The position numbers and the translations under genes are program-made. The notes under the pieces were generated by a model. The model was not told the origin of the DNA and ran no database searches. It saw only the letters and a list, made by a program, of their open reading frames with translations. From Mycobacterium colombiense CECT 3035 (GTDB taxonomy: Bacteria > Actinomycetota > Actinomycetes > Mycobacteriales > Mycobacteriaceae), in the NCBI RefSeq assembly GCF_002105755.1, contig NZ_CP020821.1:992001-1056000 (forward strand): a stretch of DNA of 64,000 bases. The letters are read 5' to 3'. Below are positions 1-13,400 of this stretch, in pieces. Positions within the stretch are counted from its first letter, which is position 1, and each line of letters opens with the position of its first letter.

Positions 1-1
1 G

Positions 2-1430
2 GCCTCCGACGTGGTGGACGAGGGCGTCGGCCCGGTGCTGGCCACCCCGATCATGCAGTGGCTGCACGGAATCGAGAGTGCCGGCGGCCCGATCGAACAG
101 TTCAACCAGACCGTGATGGTCCAGGCCCCCGCCGGGGTGACCGAAGCCGACGTCGCAATCGTGTTGCAGGCCTTGGTGGATCGGCATGGCATGCTGCGGC
201 TGCGCGTCGACGACGACGCGGCCGGCGGTTGGTCACTGCAGGTGCCCGAACGCGGCTCGGTGCGGGCCGAGGATTGCCTGCGGTCGGTGGACGCGCTGTC
301 CGACGAGGCGCTGCTGGACGCGCGCTCGCGGTTGAACCCTGCCACGGGGGCGATGCTGAGCGCGCTGTGGGTCGAGTCCACCGGCCAGCTGACGGTGATC
401 ATTCACCACCTCGCCGTCGACGCGGTGTCGTGGTGGATCCTGTTGGAAGACCTCAACATTGCCTGGGCCCTGCACAGCGCGGGGCAGCCGGTGGAGTTGC
501 CGCCGGCGGGCACCTCGTTCGCGCGCTGGTCGACGGTGCTGGCCGAGCACGCCCAGCGTCCCGACGTCGTGAGCCAGCTGGGCGCGTGGAAGAAGGTGGC
601 GGCGACGCCCGCCGCGCTGCCCGCGGCCAACCCCGAAACGGATACGTATGCCTCCGCCGGCCGTCTGTCGGTGGAGCTGGACGCCGAGACGACCGGGGCG
701 CTCATCGGTGACGTGCCAACGGCGTTCCACGCGGGAATCCAGGACATCCTGTTGATCGCGTTCGGCCTCGCCTGGTCCGAATTCCTGGGCGAGGGCGCCG
801 ATGCGATCGGCATCGACGTCGAGGGCCACGGCCGCCATGAGGAGCTCGGTGCCGACATCGACCTGTCCCGCACCGTCGGATGGTTCACCACCAAGTACCC
901 GGTGTCGCTGGGAGTGGCCGGGCTGCGCTGGGCGCAGGTGGCGGGCGGCGACGCGGCGCTGGGCGCGGTGATCAAGCGCGCCAAGGAACAGCTGCGGGCC
1001 CTGCCCGACCCGCTCACCTACGGGCTGCTGCGGTACCTCAACGCCGACGCCGACCTGACCGGCCCCGACCCGTCGATCGCCTTCAACTACCTGGGACGCC
1101 AAGGCGCGGCGTCCGATTCGGCGGGCGAGGGCTGGCGGATCAGCCAGGACGGCCTGTCGTTGATCGGTGCGGCCGCGGCGGTGCCCATGCCGCTGATGCA
1201 CACCGTCGAGCTCAATGCCGGCACCATCGACACCGGTACCGGACCGCACCTGCACGCCGAATGGACTTGGGCGCCATCGGTTCTCGATGCGAGCCAGATC
1301 ACCCGGCTGAGCCAGCTGTGGTTCGAGGCCCTGGCCGGTGTTTGCGCGCACGTGCGCTCCGGTGGGGGCGGCCTGACCCCGTCGGACATCGCGCCGGCGC
1401 GCCTGAGCCAGCAGCAGATCGACGAGCTGG
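2..1430 (+). other. NRPS module 0: epimerization domain only
   Basis: Epimerization domain of a module whose C, A and T domains lie upstream of the window. [10 protein letters not shown] (about 404-433) fits the E-domain core HHxxxDxx[19 protein letters not shown] and FNYLGRQG follow in the usual order. It would convert the preceding carrier-bound residue to the D form. The next C domain is of the matching D-accepting sequence type. Confidence 0.85.
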
Positions 1431-4400
1431 CGCGCCAACACCACATCGCCGACATCCTGCCGCTGACCCCCCTGCAACAGGGCCTGCTCTTCCACTCCAG
1501 CACCGCGCAGGGCAGCGACGACATGTACGCGGTGCAACTGGACTTCACCCTCACCGGGCCGCTGGATCCGGACCGCCTGCGCGACGCGGTGCACACCGTC
1601 GTCAACCGGCATCCGCACCTGGCGGCGCTGTTCTGCGAGCAGTACGACGAGCCGGTGCAGATCATCCCCGCCGACCCCGTCGTCGAGTGGCGCTACCTCG
1701 AACTCGGCGGAATCGGCGACGCCGAGGCCGGCGAGCTGATCGAGCGGCTGTGCGTTTCCGAACGCGCCGCGGTCGGCGACCTCGCCGCCCAGGCGGCCTT
1801 CCGCGCCGCGCTGGTCCGCACCGCCGACGGCCGGCACCGCTTCGTGCTGACCAATCACCACATCCTGCTCGACGGCTGGTCGCTGCCGATCCTGCTGCGC
1901 GAGATCTTCACCAGCTACTACGGCCAGCGGCTGCCCGCCGCCGGCTCCTACCGAGCCTTCCTCACCTGGCTGGCCGCCCGAGACCTCGACGCCGCCCGCG
2001 AGGCCTGGGGTGAGGTGTTGCACGGCTTCGACACCCCCACCCTGGTCGCGCCGGAAGGACACCTGGGACAGGGCGCCCGGGGCTTCGAAAAGTCTTGCGT
2101 GCCTGAGCAAACCACCGCCGCCCTCACCGAGCTGGCGCGCTCCTGCCACACCACCTTGAGCACCGTGCTGCAGGCCGCCTGGGCGCTGGTGCTGACCTCG
2201 CTGACCGGTCAACACGACGTCGTCTTCGGCACCCCGCGGTCCCGGGTCGGCCAGCTGGAGGTCGACGACGCCGAACAGATGGTCGGGCTGCTGATCAACA
2301 CCGTGCCGGTGCGCGCCGACATCACCGCGACCACGACCACCGCGGACCTGTTGGCGCAGTTGCAGAACAGCCACAACGACGCCCTCGAGCACCAGCACCT
2401 GGCGCTCAGCGAGATTCACCGCGTCACCGGTCACGACCAACTGTTCGACACGCTGTTCGTCTACGAGAACTACCCGATCGACAGCGGCATGACGCTGGGC
2501 GAAGACGGGTTGGCCATCGCCGAATTCAGCAACCGCGAATACAACCACTACCCGCTGACGGTGGAGGCCCTGCCGGGCCGCGAACTCGGGCTGCACATCG
2601 AATTCGACACCGACGTGTTCGACGCCGGCGCCATCCGGGCGCTGGTCGAGCGGCTGCAGCGGGTGCTGGTGGCGATGACGGCCGACCCCGGCCGGCGGCT
2701 GTCGTCGATCGACCTGCTGGGTCGCGACGACCGCGAGCTGGTGCTGGAGCGGCTGTCGGGCGCCGGCGTGAGCGCGCCGGTGGGGGTGGCGCCGCAGCTG
2801 CTGGCCGCGGCGGTGGCCGCCGACGCGGACGCGCCGGCCGTGGTCGACGGTGCCCGGGAACTGTCGTATCGCGAACTCGACGAGTGGTCAACGCGGTTGG
2901 CGCGCAAGCTGATCGATGCGGGTGTCGGTCCCGAGCGCGCCGTCGGCGTGGCGGTTGACCGGTGCGCCGAGTTGGTGGTCGCCTGGTGGGCGGTGGTCAA
3001 GGCCGGCGGCATCTACGCGCCGGTCGATCTGGACCACCCGGTGGAGCGCATCGCCTCGGTGCTGGACGCCGTCGACGCGGTGTGCGTATTGACCTGCGGC
3101 ACCGACGAAGTCGCCGGCGCCGGCGCGCGACCGATCGTGCGCATCGACGGCCTCGACTTGTCCGGGTACTCCGCGCGGGAGATCACCGACGCCGATCGGC
3201 TGTCGCCGCTGCGCGCGGACGACACCTCGTACCTCATCTTCACCTCGGGGTCCACCGGTGTCCCCAAGGGTGTGGCGGTGAGCCACACCGGCCTGCTGGG
3301 CTGGGCCGCGGCCCAGCGCGAGCTGTTCGGCCTGGGCTCCGACGCGCGCGTGCTGATGGTCGCCTCGCCCACCTTCGACGCATCGGTGGGAGAGCTGTTG
3401 CTGGCCGCGGGATCCGGTGCCGCGCTGGTGGTGGCGCCGCCGCAGGTGTACGCCGGTGACGCGCTGACCGCGTTGCTGCAGAACCAGCGGGTGACTGCCG
3501 CCATCTTGACCCCCACCGTGGTGTCGACGCTGGATCGCGCACGCCTGGATGCGCTGCAGACGCTGGTCGCCGTCGGGGAGGCCTGCCTGCCGGAGCTGGT
3601 GGACGCCTGGGCGCCGGATCGCCAGATGTTCAACGGCTACGGCCCCAGTGAGACCACCATCTGGGTCACCTGCGCACGGTTGCACGCCGGGCAACCGGTC
3701 CGCATCGGCGCCCCCATCGCCGGCGTGTGCGCCCGGGTGCTCGACGGATGGCTGAACCCGGTTCCGGTCGGCGTGGTGGGCGAGCTGTACCTGAGCGGAC
3801 CGGCGCTGGGCCATGGCTACGTGGGCCGGGTCGACCTGACCGCGGAACGCTTCGTGGCCAACCCATTTGGGGAGCCCGGAACGCGTATGTATCGCACCGG
3901 CGACCTGGTCCGCTGGATGCCCGACGGCACGCTGGACTACCTGGGGCGCGCCGACAGCCAGATCAAACTGCGCGGCCAGCGCATCGAACTGGGCGAGATC
4001 GAAAACACCCTGCTGGCCTGCCCGCAGGTCACCCAGGCCGCCGTCACCGTGCAGGACGGCGCCACCGGCTCGCACCTGGTCGCCTACGTGACGCTGGATC
4101 ACGCCACCACCACCGACAACGACGCCGAAGACGTCGAGGAGTGGCAACACCTCTACGACGACCTGTACGGCGCCGACCTGGCGGCCGGCTTCGGCGACGA
4201 CTTCCGCGGCTGGAACAGTAGCTACACCGGCGAGGCCATCCCGCTCGAGGAGATGGTCGAATGGCGTGCCGCCACCGTCGACCGGATCATGTCGCTGCGC
4301 CCGCGGCGCGTGCTGGAGATCGGCGCGGGCTCGGGGTTGCTGCTGTCCCAGATCGCGCCGCAGTGCGATCAGTATGTCGCCACCGACTTTTCGCCCGTCG

Positions 4401-7400
4401 CGATCGACAGCCTGGCGCGCTCCATGGAGCGGCTGCAACTGCCGTGGCGTGACCGGGTCGAGCTGCTGACCCAGCCCGCCCACGTCACCGACGGGCTGCC
4501 GCGCGGCCACTTCGACACGATCATCCTCAACTCGGTCGTGCAGTACTTCCCCAACGCGGGATACCTGGCCGAGGTCATCGACAAGTCGATGGAGCTGCTG
4601 GCCCCCGGCGGCTCGGTGTTCATCGGTGACATCCGCAACCACACTCTGCAGGGCGCGTTCCAGACCGCGATCGCGCTGGCCCGCGGCGGCGCCGCGAACG
4701 CGACCGAAATCCGCCGGCGGGTGCGCCACGCGATGCTCGGCGAAACCGAATTGCTGTTGGCCCCAGAGTTTTTCACCACCTGGGCCGACTCGCGCGACTC
4801 CGCGGTGGGTGTCGACATCCGCATCAAACGCGGAATGGCCGACAACGAGCTGAACCAGCACCGCTACGACGTCGTGCTGCACAAGGCTCCCGCACCCGTG
4901 CGCTCGGTGGCCGCCGAACCCACCTGGGCGTGGGAGCGGTGCGCAAGCCTGGACGGGCTGCGCGACGCGCTGACCACCGAACGCCCCGCGGCCGTCCGCG
5001 TCACCGACATCCCGCGCACCGGGCTGATCACCGACGTCGCCGTCGAAAACGCGCTCGCCGCAGGGCTTCCCCTGGCCGACGCGCTGGCCGAGGCCGACGC
5101 CGAAAGCCGCGCCGACGCCGTCGTCGGCGAGGAACTGCACCGTCTCGGCGAGACCGCCGGATACCGCGTCGCGGTGACCTGGGGTGCCCAGCGGGGCACG
5201 CTCAGCGCGGTCTTCCTCGCGGCCGACGACAACGCCTCCGCCCTGACCGACGTCTACCTGCCGCCCGCCGGCGCCCACAAACGCAGCAGCCACGCCAACG
5301 ACCCCCGCACCAACACCAAGATCGGTGAGGTGCGCGAGCGGCTCAGCGCATGGCTGCCCGAGTACATGGTGCCGACTCACATTGTGGCGCTTGAAGAATT
5401 CCCGATGACCAGCTCGGGCAAGCTGGACCGCAAGGCCCTGCCGGCGCCCGAATACCAGGACGCCGATCGGTACCGCGCCCCGTCCACCGCCGTCGAGGAG
5501 ATCCTGGTCGGCATCTACGCGCAGGTGCTCGGGCTCGAGCGGGTTGGCGTCGACGACTCGTTCTTCGACCTCGGTGGGGACTCGCTGTCGGCGATGCGCC
5601 TGATCGCCGCCGTCAACACAAGTTTGAACGCCGACCTCGGCGTGCGGGCCGTCTTCGAGGCGCCCACCGTCGCCGAGCTGGCGCTGCTCACCGGCAGCGG
5701 CGGCGATCGGCCCGAGCCGCTGGTGGCGGGGGAGCGGCCCGCGGTCATCCCGCTGTCGTTCGCCCAGACCCGGCTGTGGTTCATCGACCAGTTCCAGGGC
5801 CCCTCACCGATGTACAACATCACGGTCGCGCTGCGGCTGCGCGGACGCCTGGACGCCGACGCGCTGGCCGCCGCCCTGGCCGACGTGGTGGGCCGCCACG
5901 AAAGCCTGCGCACGGTGTTCGCGTCGGCCGACGGCGTCCCGCAACAGGTGGTGGTTCCCGCCGAGCGGATCGGCTTCGCCTGCGACGTCATCGACGCGCG
6001 CGGGTGGCCTGAGGACCGGCTGCGTGAAGGCATGGCGGCCGCCGCCCGCTACACCTTCGACCTGGCCAACGAAAGCCCGCTGCACACAGAGCTTTTCAGC
6101 GTCAGCGAAGGCGAACACATGCTGGTGGTCGCGGTGCACCATATTGCCGCGGACGGGATGTCGATCGCGCCGTTCGCGCGCGACCTCGGGATCGCCTATG
6201 CCAGCCGGTGCGCCGGCGAGGCCCCTGAATGGGCGCCGCTGGCGGTGCAGTACGTCGACTACACGCTATGGCAGCGTGCGCATCTCGGCGACGTGGACGA
6301 CAGCGACAGCCGCATCCATGCGCAGCTGGACTTCTGGGCCGACACGCTGGCCGGGCTGCCCGAACGCCTCCAGCTGCCCACCGACCGGCCCTACCCGCAG
6401 GTCGCCGACCACCGCGGCGCCCGGCTGGCCGTCGACTGGCCGGCGGAGCTGCAGCAACAGCTGCGCCGGGTGGCGCGCGAGCACAACGCGACGAGCTTCA
6501 TGGTGATCCAGGCCGCGTTCGCCGCACTGCTGGCCAAGATGAGCGCGAGTGACGATGTGGCCGTGGGCTTCCCGATCGCCGGGCGCCCCGAACCCGCGCT
6601 CGACGAGCTGATCGGGTTCTTCGTCAACACCCTGGTGCTGCGCGTCGACCTGAAAGAGCTGGGCGGGGACCCGACCTTCGCCGAGCTGCTGGCCCAGGTG
6701 CGCCGGCGCAGCCTGGCCGCCTTCGAGCACCAGGACGTGCCCTTCGAGCTGCTGGTGGAGCGGCTCAACCCCACCCGAAGCCTGACGCATCACCCTCTGA
6801 TCCAGGTGTTGCTGGGCTGGGAGAACTTCCCCGGCGAGGTCAGCACCCCCGCGGCCGGGCTGACCCTGGGCGACCTGCAGGTCACCCCGATGCCGGTGCA
6901 CACCAACACCGCTCGCATGGACCTCACGTTCTCGCTGGCCGAGCGGTTCACCGAATCCGGTCAGCGGGCCGGCATCGCCGTCACGGCCGAGTACCGCACC
7001 GACGTGTTCAACGCGGACACCGTCGAGTCGATGATCGAACGCCTGCAACGACTCTTGACGGCGGTCACCGCCGAGCCCGGGCGGCGGCTGTCCTCGGTGG
7101 ATCTGCTGGATTCCGCCGAGCACGCCCGCCTGGCGGAGTGGGGCAACCAGGCCGTCCTTACCGAGGCGATGGAGCCCGTGACGGTCGCCGGGCTGTTCGC
7201 CGCGCAGGCCGCGCGCACCCCGGACGCGGTGGCGCTGACCTTTGAGGGCCGGTCGATGACCTACCGCGACCTCGACGAGGCGGCCAACCGCTTGGCGCAC
7301 CACCTGGTCGACCGCGGTGCCGGCCCGGGAGAGTCTGTCGCGCTGCTGTTTTCGCGTTCGGCCGACGCGATCGTGGCGATTCTGGCGGTGCTCAAGTCCG

Positions 7401-10400
7401 GGGCGGCGTACCTGCCGATCGACCCCGCGCTGCCGGCCACCCGCGTGGAGTTCATGCTGACCGACGCCGGCCCGACGGCCGCGGTCACCACGGCCGAGCT
7501 GGCCGACAGGTTCGACGGCTTCGACCTGACCGTCGTCGACGTGGCCGATCCCGCGGTCGCGACGCGGCCCAGCACCGCGCCGCCCGCGCCGGCTCCCACC
7601 GACCTGGCCCACATCATCTACACGTCGGGCACCACCGGTGTGCCCAAAGGCGTTGCGGTGACCCAACACAACGTCGCGCAGCTGTTCGACGACCTGCGCC
7701 TCGGTTTCGCGCTGTCGGCCGAGCAGGTGTGGACGCAGTTCCACTCGTATGCGTTCGACTTCTCGGTGTGGGAGATCTGGGGGGCGTTGCTGCACGGCGG
7801 GCGACTGGTGATCGTGCCCGAGGCGGTGTCGCGGTCGCCCGAGGAGTTCCACACGTTGCTGGTCCGCGAGGGCGTCACGGTGCTGACCCAAACCCCCTCG
7901 GCCGTCGGACTGCTGCCCACCGACGGCCTGGACGCGACGTCGTTGGTGATCGGCGCCGAGCCCTGCCCGCCCGAGCTGGTCGACCGCTGGGCGCCGGGCC
8001 GGGTGATGGTCAACGTCTACGGCCCCACCGAGACCACCATGTGGGCGTGCAAGAGCACGCCGCTGCAGGCCGGGTCGGGCTTCCCGCCGATCGGCTCACC
8101 GGTGACCCGCGCGGCCTTCTTCGTGCTGGACGAGTGGCTGCGCCCGGTGCCCGCCGGCGTGGTCGGCGAGCTCTACCTGGCCGGCCAAGGCGTGGGCGTC
8201 GGGTATTGGCGTCGCCCCGGGCTGACCGCGTCGCGGTTCATGGCCTGCCCGTTCGGCGAACCGGGCACCCGGATGTATCGCACCGGCGACCTGGTCTGCT
8301 GGGGTCCCGACGGGCAACTGCGCTACTTCGGCCGCGCCGACGAGCAGGTCAAAGTGCGCGGCTACCGCATCGAACTCGGCGAGATCCAGGCCGCGCTGTC
8401 CGCGCTCGACGGCGTCGAGCAGGCCGTCGTGGTCGCCCGCGAGGACCGGCCCGGCGACAAGCGCCTGGTGGGTTACGTCACCGGGTCGGCGGACCCGGGC
8501 GCGGCGCGCGCCGCGGTGGCCGAGCGGCTGCCCGCCTACATGGTGCCGGCCGCGGTGGTGGTGCTCGACGCGCTGCCGGTCACGGTCAACGGCAAGCTCG
8601 ACGCCCGCGCCCTGCCGGCGCCCGACTACCGGGCCGTCGACAACTACCGCGCCCCCAGCACCGCGGTCGAGGAGATCCTGGCCGGCATCTACGCCCAGGT
8701 CCTGGGCGTCGAACGCGTCGGCGTCGACGACTCGTTCTTCGACCTCGGTGGCGACTCGCTGTCCACCATGCGCCTGGTCACCGCGATCAACGCCGCGCTG
8801 CACAGCGACCTTCCGGTGCGCGTGGTGTTCGAGGCGCCCACCGTCGCGCAGCTGGCACCGCGCGCCGCGGAGAGCGCGGGCGGCCTGGAGCCGCTGGTCG
8901 CCGGTGAGCGGCCGCCGGTGGTTCCATTGTCGTTCGCGCAGAACCGGTTGTGGTTCATCGACCAATTCCAGGGCCCCTCACCGCTGTACAACATGGCGGC
9001 CGCGTTGCGGCTGCGCGGGCGGCTCGACGCCGAGGCCCTAGGCGCGGCGCTGGCCGACGTGGTGGGCCGCCACGAAAGCCTGCGCACCCTGTTCCCGGCG
9101 CACGAGGGGACCCCGCAGCAGGTGGTGGTGCCCGCCGAGCGCGCCGAATTCGGCTGGGACGTCGTCGACGCCACCGCATGGCCGGCCGGCCGGCTGGACG
9201 ACGCCATCAAGGCGGCAACCCGCTACACGTTCGACCTGGCCGCCGAAATCCCCATGCGGGCACAGCTTTTCGCGGTTGCCGAGGACGAGCATGTGCTGGT
9301 GATCGTGGTGCACCACATCGCCGCGGACGGCTTGTCGCTGACGCCGCTGGGCGCCGACCTGAGCGTGGCCTACACCGGCCGGTGCGCCGGACACGCCCCC
9401 GAATGGGCCGAATTGCCGGTGCAGTACATCGATTACACGCTGTGGCAGCGGGCCCAATTCGGTGACCTCGACGACAGCGCCAGCCGCATCGGCAGCCAGC
9501 TGGCCTACTGGGAGCAGGTGCTGGCCGGCATGCCCGAACGGCTGCAGCTGCCTACCGATCGGCCCTACCCGCCGGTGGCCGATCAGCGCGGCGACAGCGT
9601 GGTGGTGGACTGGCCGGCGGAGCTGCAGGAACAGGTGCGTCGTCTGGCCCGCGAGCACAACGCCACCAGCTTCATGGTCGTACAGGCCGCCCTGGCGGTG
9701 CTGCTGTCCAAGATCGGCGCGAGTTCCGATGTGGCGGTGGGCTTCCCGATCGCCGGCCGGCGCGACCCCGCCCTCGACCGGCTGGTCGGCTTCTTCGTCA
9801 ACACCCTGGTGCTGCGGATCGACCTGGCCGGCGACCCCAGCTTCGCCGAGCTGCTGGAGCGCGTACAGGGGCGCAGCCTGGAGGCCTTCGAGCACCAGGA
9901 CGTGCCGTTCGAGGTGCTGGTGGAGCGGGTCAACCCGACCCGGAGCCTGACGCATCACCCGTTGGTGCAGGTGATGCTGGCCTGGCAGAACTTCGCCGGG
10001 CACGACGACCCGGCCGCCGGCCTGGCCCTGGGCGATCTCGAGGTCGCGTCCGTGCCGGTGGAGGACCAGTCGGCCCGCATGGACCTGGTGTTCTCACTCG
10101 CCGAGCGCTGGAACGCCGCCGGCGAGGCCGCCGGCATCGGCGGGCGGGTCGAGTTCCGCACCGACGTGTTCGACGCGGCCACCATCGAGACGCTGATCGC
10201 GCGGTTGCGGCGGGTGTTGACGGCGATGACCGCCGATCCCACCCACCTGCTGTCGTCCGTGGACCTGCTCGACGAGGCCGAGCACGCCCGCCTGAAAGAG
10301 CTTGGCAACAACGGCGTTCTGACCCGTCCCGCGGGCGCACCCACGTCGGTGCCCGAACTGTTCGCCACCCACGTCGCCGGCACACCGGACGCCGTCGCGC

Positions 10401-13400
10401 TGGTGTGCGAGGGCCTGTCGGTGACCTACCGCCAGCTGGACGAGGCGTCGAACCGGCTGGCGCACTACCTGGTGGACCACGGCGCCGGCCCCGGACAGAC
10501 TGTGGCGCTGCTGTTTTCGCGGTCGGCCGAGGCGATCGCGTCGATCCTGGCGGTGCTCAAGACCGGGGCGGCCTACCTGCCGATCGATCCGTCCTCGCCG
10601 GACACCCGGATCGAGTTCATGCTCGGCGACGCCAAGCCGGTCGTCGCGGTCACCACCGCCGACCTGGCCGGGCGGTTCGACGGGTACGGCGTGGCCGTCA
10701 TCGACGTCGACGATCGGCGCATCGACACCCAGCCCGAAACGGGACTGCCGCTGCCGACACCGGACGGTGTCGCCTACCTGATCTACACCTCGGGCACCAC
10801 CGGTGTGCCCAAAGGCGTTGCCATCACCCACCGCAACGTGACGCAGCTGCTGGGATCGCTGGATGCCGGCCTGCCGGCCGCGGGGGTGTGGTCGCACAGC
10901 CACTCGCTGGCGTTCGACGTCTCGGTGTGGGAGATCTTCGGCGCGCTGCTGCGCGGCGGCCGGCTGGTCGTGGTGCCCGAATCCGTCGCCCGCTCGCCGC
11001 AAGACCTGCACGACGCTCTGGTCGCCCAACAGGTCAGCGTGTTGACCCAGACGCCGTCGGCGGTGGCGATGCTCTCGCCCGAGGGGCTGGAGTCGGTGTC
11101 GCTGGTGATGGCCGGCGAGGCCTGCCCGGCCGAGGTGGTGGACCAGTGGGCGCCCGGACGGGTCATGGTCAACGCCTACGGCCCGACCGAGACCACGATG
11201 TGCGTGACCATCAGCGCGCCCCTGGCGCCGGGCTCGGCCGCCGACGGGCCGGTGCCGATCGGGTCCCCGGTGACGGGGGCGGCGCTGTTCGTCCTCGACG
11301 AGTCGTTGCGGCCGGTGCCGCCCGGCGTCGTCGGTGAGCTGTATGTCGCCGGATCCGGTGTGGCCGCGGGGTATGTCGGCCGGCCCGACCTGACCGCGTC
11401 GCGGTTCGTCGCCTGCCCGTTCGGCGGGGCCGGCACCCGGATGTACCGCACCGGCGACCTGGTGCGCTGGAACGCCGATGGCCAACTGCAGTACTTCGGG
11501 CGCGCCGACGAGCAGGTCAAGGTTCGCGGCTACCGCATCGAACTCGGCGAAATCCAGTCCGCGTTGGCCGGACTCGACGGCGTCGAGCAGGCCGTCGTCA
11601 TCGCCCGCGAGGATCGCGCCGGCGACAAGCGCCTCGTCGGCTACGTCACCGGCAGCGCCGACGCGGCCGCGGCGCGCACCGCGCTGGCCGAGCGGCTGCC
11701 CGCCTACATGGTCCCCGCCGCGGTCATGACCCTCGACGCAATGCCGTTGACCGCCAACGGCAAGCTCGACACCCGCGCCCTGCCCGCACCCGAATACACC
11801 GCCGGCGAATACCGCGCCCCGGAAACGCCCACCGAGGAAATCCTGGCCGGCATCTACGCCGAGATCCTCGACGTCGAACGGGTCGGCGTCGACGACTCCT
11901 TCTTCGACCTCGGCGGCGACAGCATCTCCGCCATGCGCCTGATCGCCGCGATCAACGCGAGCCTGGACGCCGGCCTCGCGGTGCGCGTCGTGTTCGAGGC
12001 GCCCACGGTGGCCCAGCTGGCACCCCGGATCGGCGAGGGCGGAACCGGACTGGACCCGTTGACGGCCGGTGAGCGGCCCGCCGTCGTCCCGCTGTCGTTC
12101 GCGCAGAACCGGTTGTGGTTCCTCGACCAATTGCAGGGCCCCTCACCGGTTTACAACATGGCGGCCGCGCTGCGGCTGGACGGCCGCCTCGACGCCGAGG
12201 CGCTCGGTGCGGCCCTGGGCGACGTGGTGGCCCGCCACGAGAGCCTGCGCACCCTGTTCGCGGCCCCGGAGGGGACCCCACATCAGGTGGTAATCCCCCC
12301 GGACAAGGCCGATTTCGGCTGGGAGATCGTCGACGCCGGCGGCTGGTCGGCAGGCCAGCTGGACGAGGCGATCGGCGAGACGGCCCGCTACACCTTCGAC
12401 CTGTCGGCCCAAATCCCGTTGCGGGCAGAGCTTTTCCGGATCCGCGACGACCAGCACGTGCTGGTGGCCGTGGTGCACCACATCGCCGCCGACGGCATGT
12501 CCATCACCCCGCTGGTGCGCGACCTGGGGGTGGCGTACGCCGGCCGGGCCGCCGGGCGCGGACCCGACTGGACGCCGCTGCCGGTGCAGTACGTCGACTT
12601 CACGCTGTGGCAGCGCGCGCAATTCGGCGACCTGGACGACGGCAACAGCCGCATCGCGGCCCAGCTGTCCTACTGGGAGGACGCCCTGGCCGGGATGCCG
12701 GAGCGGGTGCAGTTGCCCACCGACCGGCCCTACCCGCTGGTGGCCGACCAGCGCGGCGCCACGGTCGAAATCGACTGGCCGACCGAGCTGCAGCGGCGCG
12801 TCGGCGAAGTGGCGCGCCAGCACAACGCCACCAGTTTCATGGTCGTTCAGACCGCGCTGACGGTGCTGCTGTCCAAGCTCGGCGCCAATCCCGATGTGGC
12901 GGTGGGCTTCCCGATCGCCGGGCGGCGTGACCCCGCGCTCGACGAGCTGGTGGGCTTCTTCGTCAACACCCTGGTGCTGCGCGTCGACCTGACAGAGCTA
13001 GGCGGCGATCCCACGTTCGCCGAGGTGCTGTCGCAGGTGCGCCAGCGCAGCCTGTCCGCCTACGAGCACCAGGACGTGCCGTTCGAGGTGCTGGTGGAGC
13101 GGCTCAACCCGACCCGGAGCCTGACGCATCACCCGCTGGTGCAGGTGATGCTGGCCTGGCAGAACTTCGCCGGGCACGACAGCGGTCCCGCGGCCGGGCT
13201 GTCGCTGGGCGACGTCGACGTGACGCCGATCCCGGTCGACACCCAGACCGCCCGCATGGACCTGACCTTCTCGATGGGCGAGCGCTGGACCGACGGCGGC
13301 GAACCCGACGGCATCGGCGGGACCGTCGAATTCCGCACCGACGTCTTCGACGCGGCCAGCATCCGGGCGCTGATCGACCGGTTGCGGCGCGTGCTGCTCG

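Noticed and set aside
404..433. First E domain has [10 protein letters not shown] rather than [10 protein letters not shown], suggesting an inactive domain.
   Set aside because: The E-domain core only requires HHxxxDxxSW; the Ala replaces a variable position. The other E motifs are intact.
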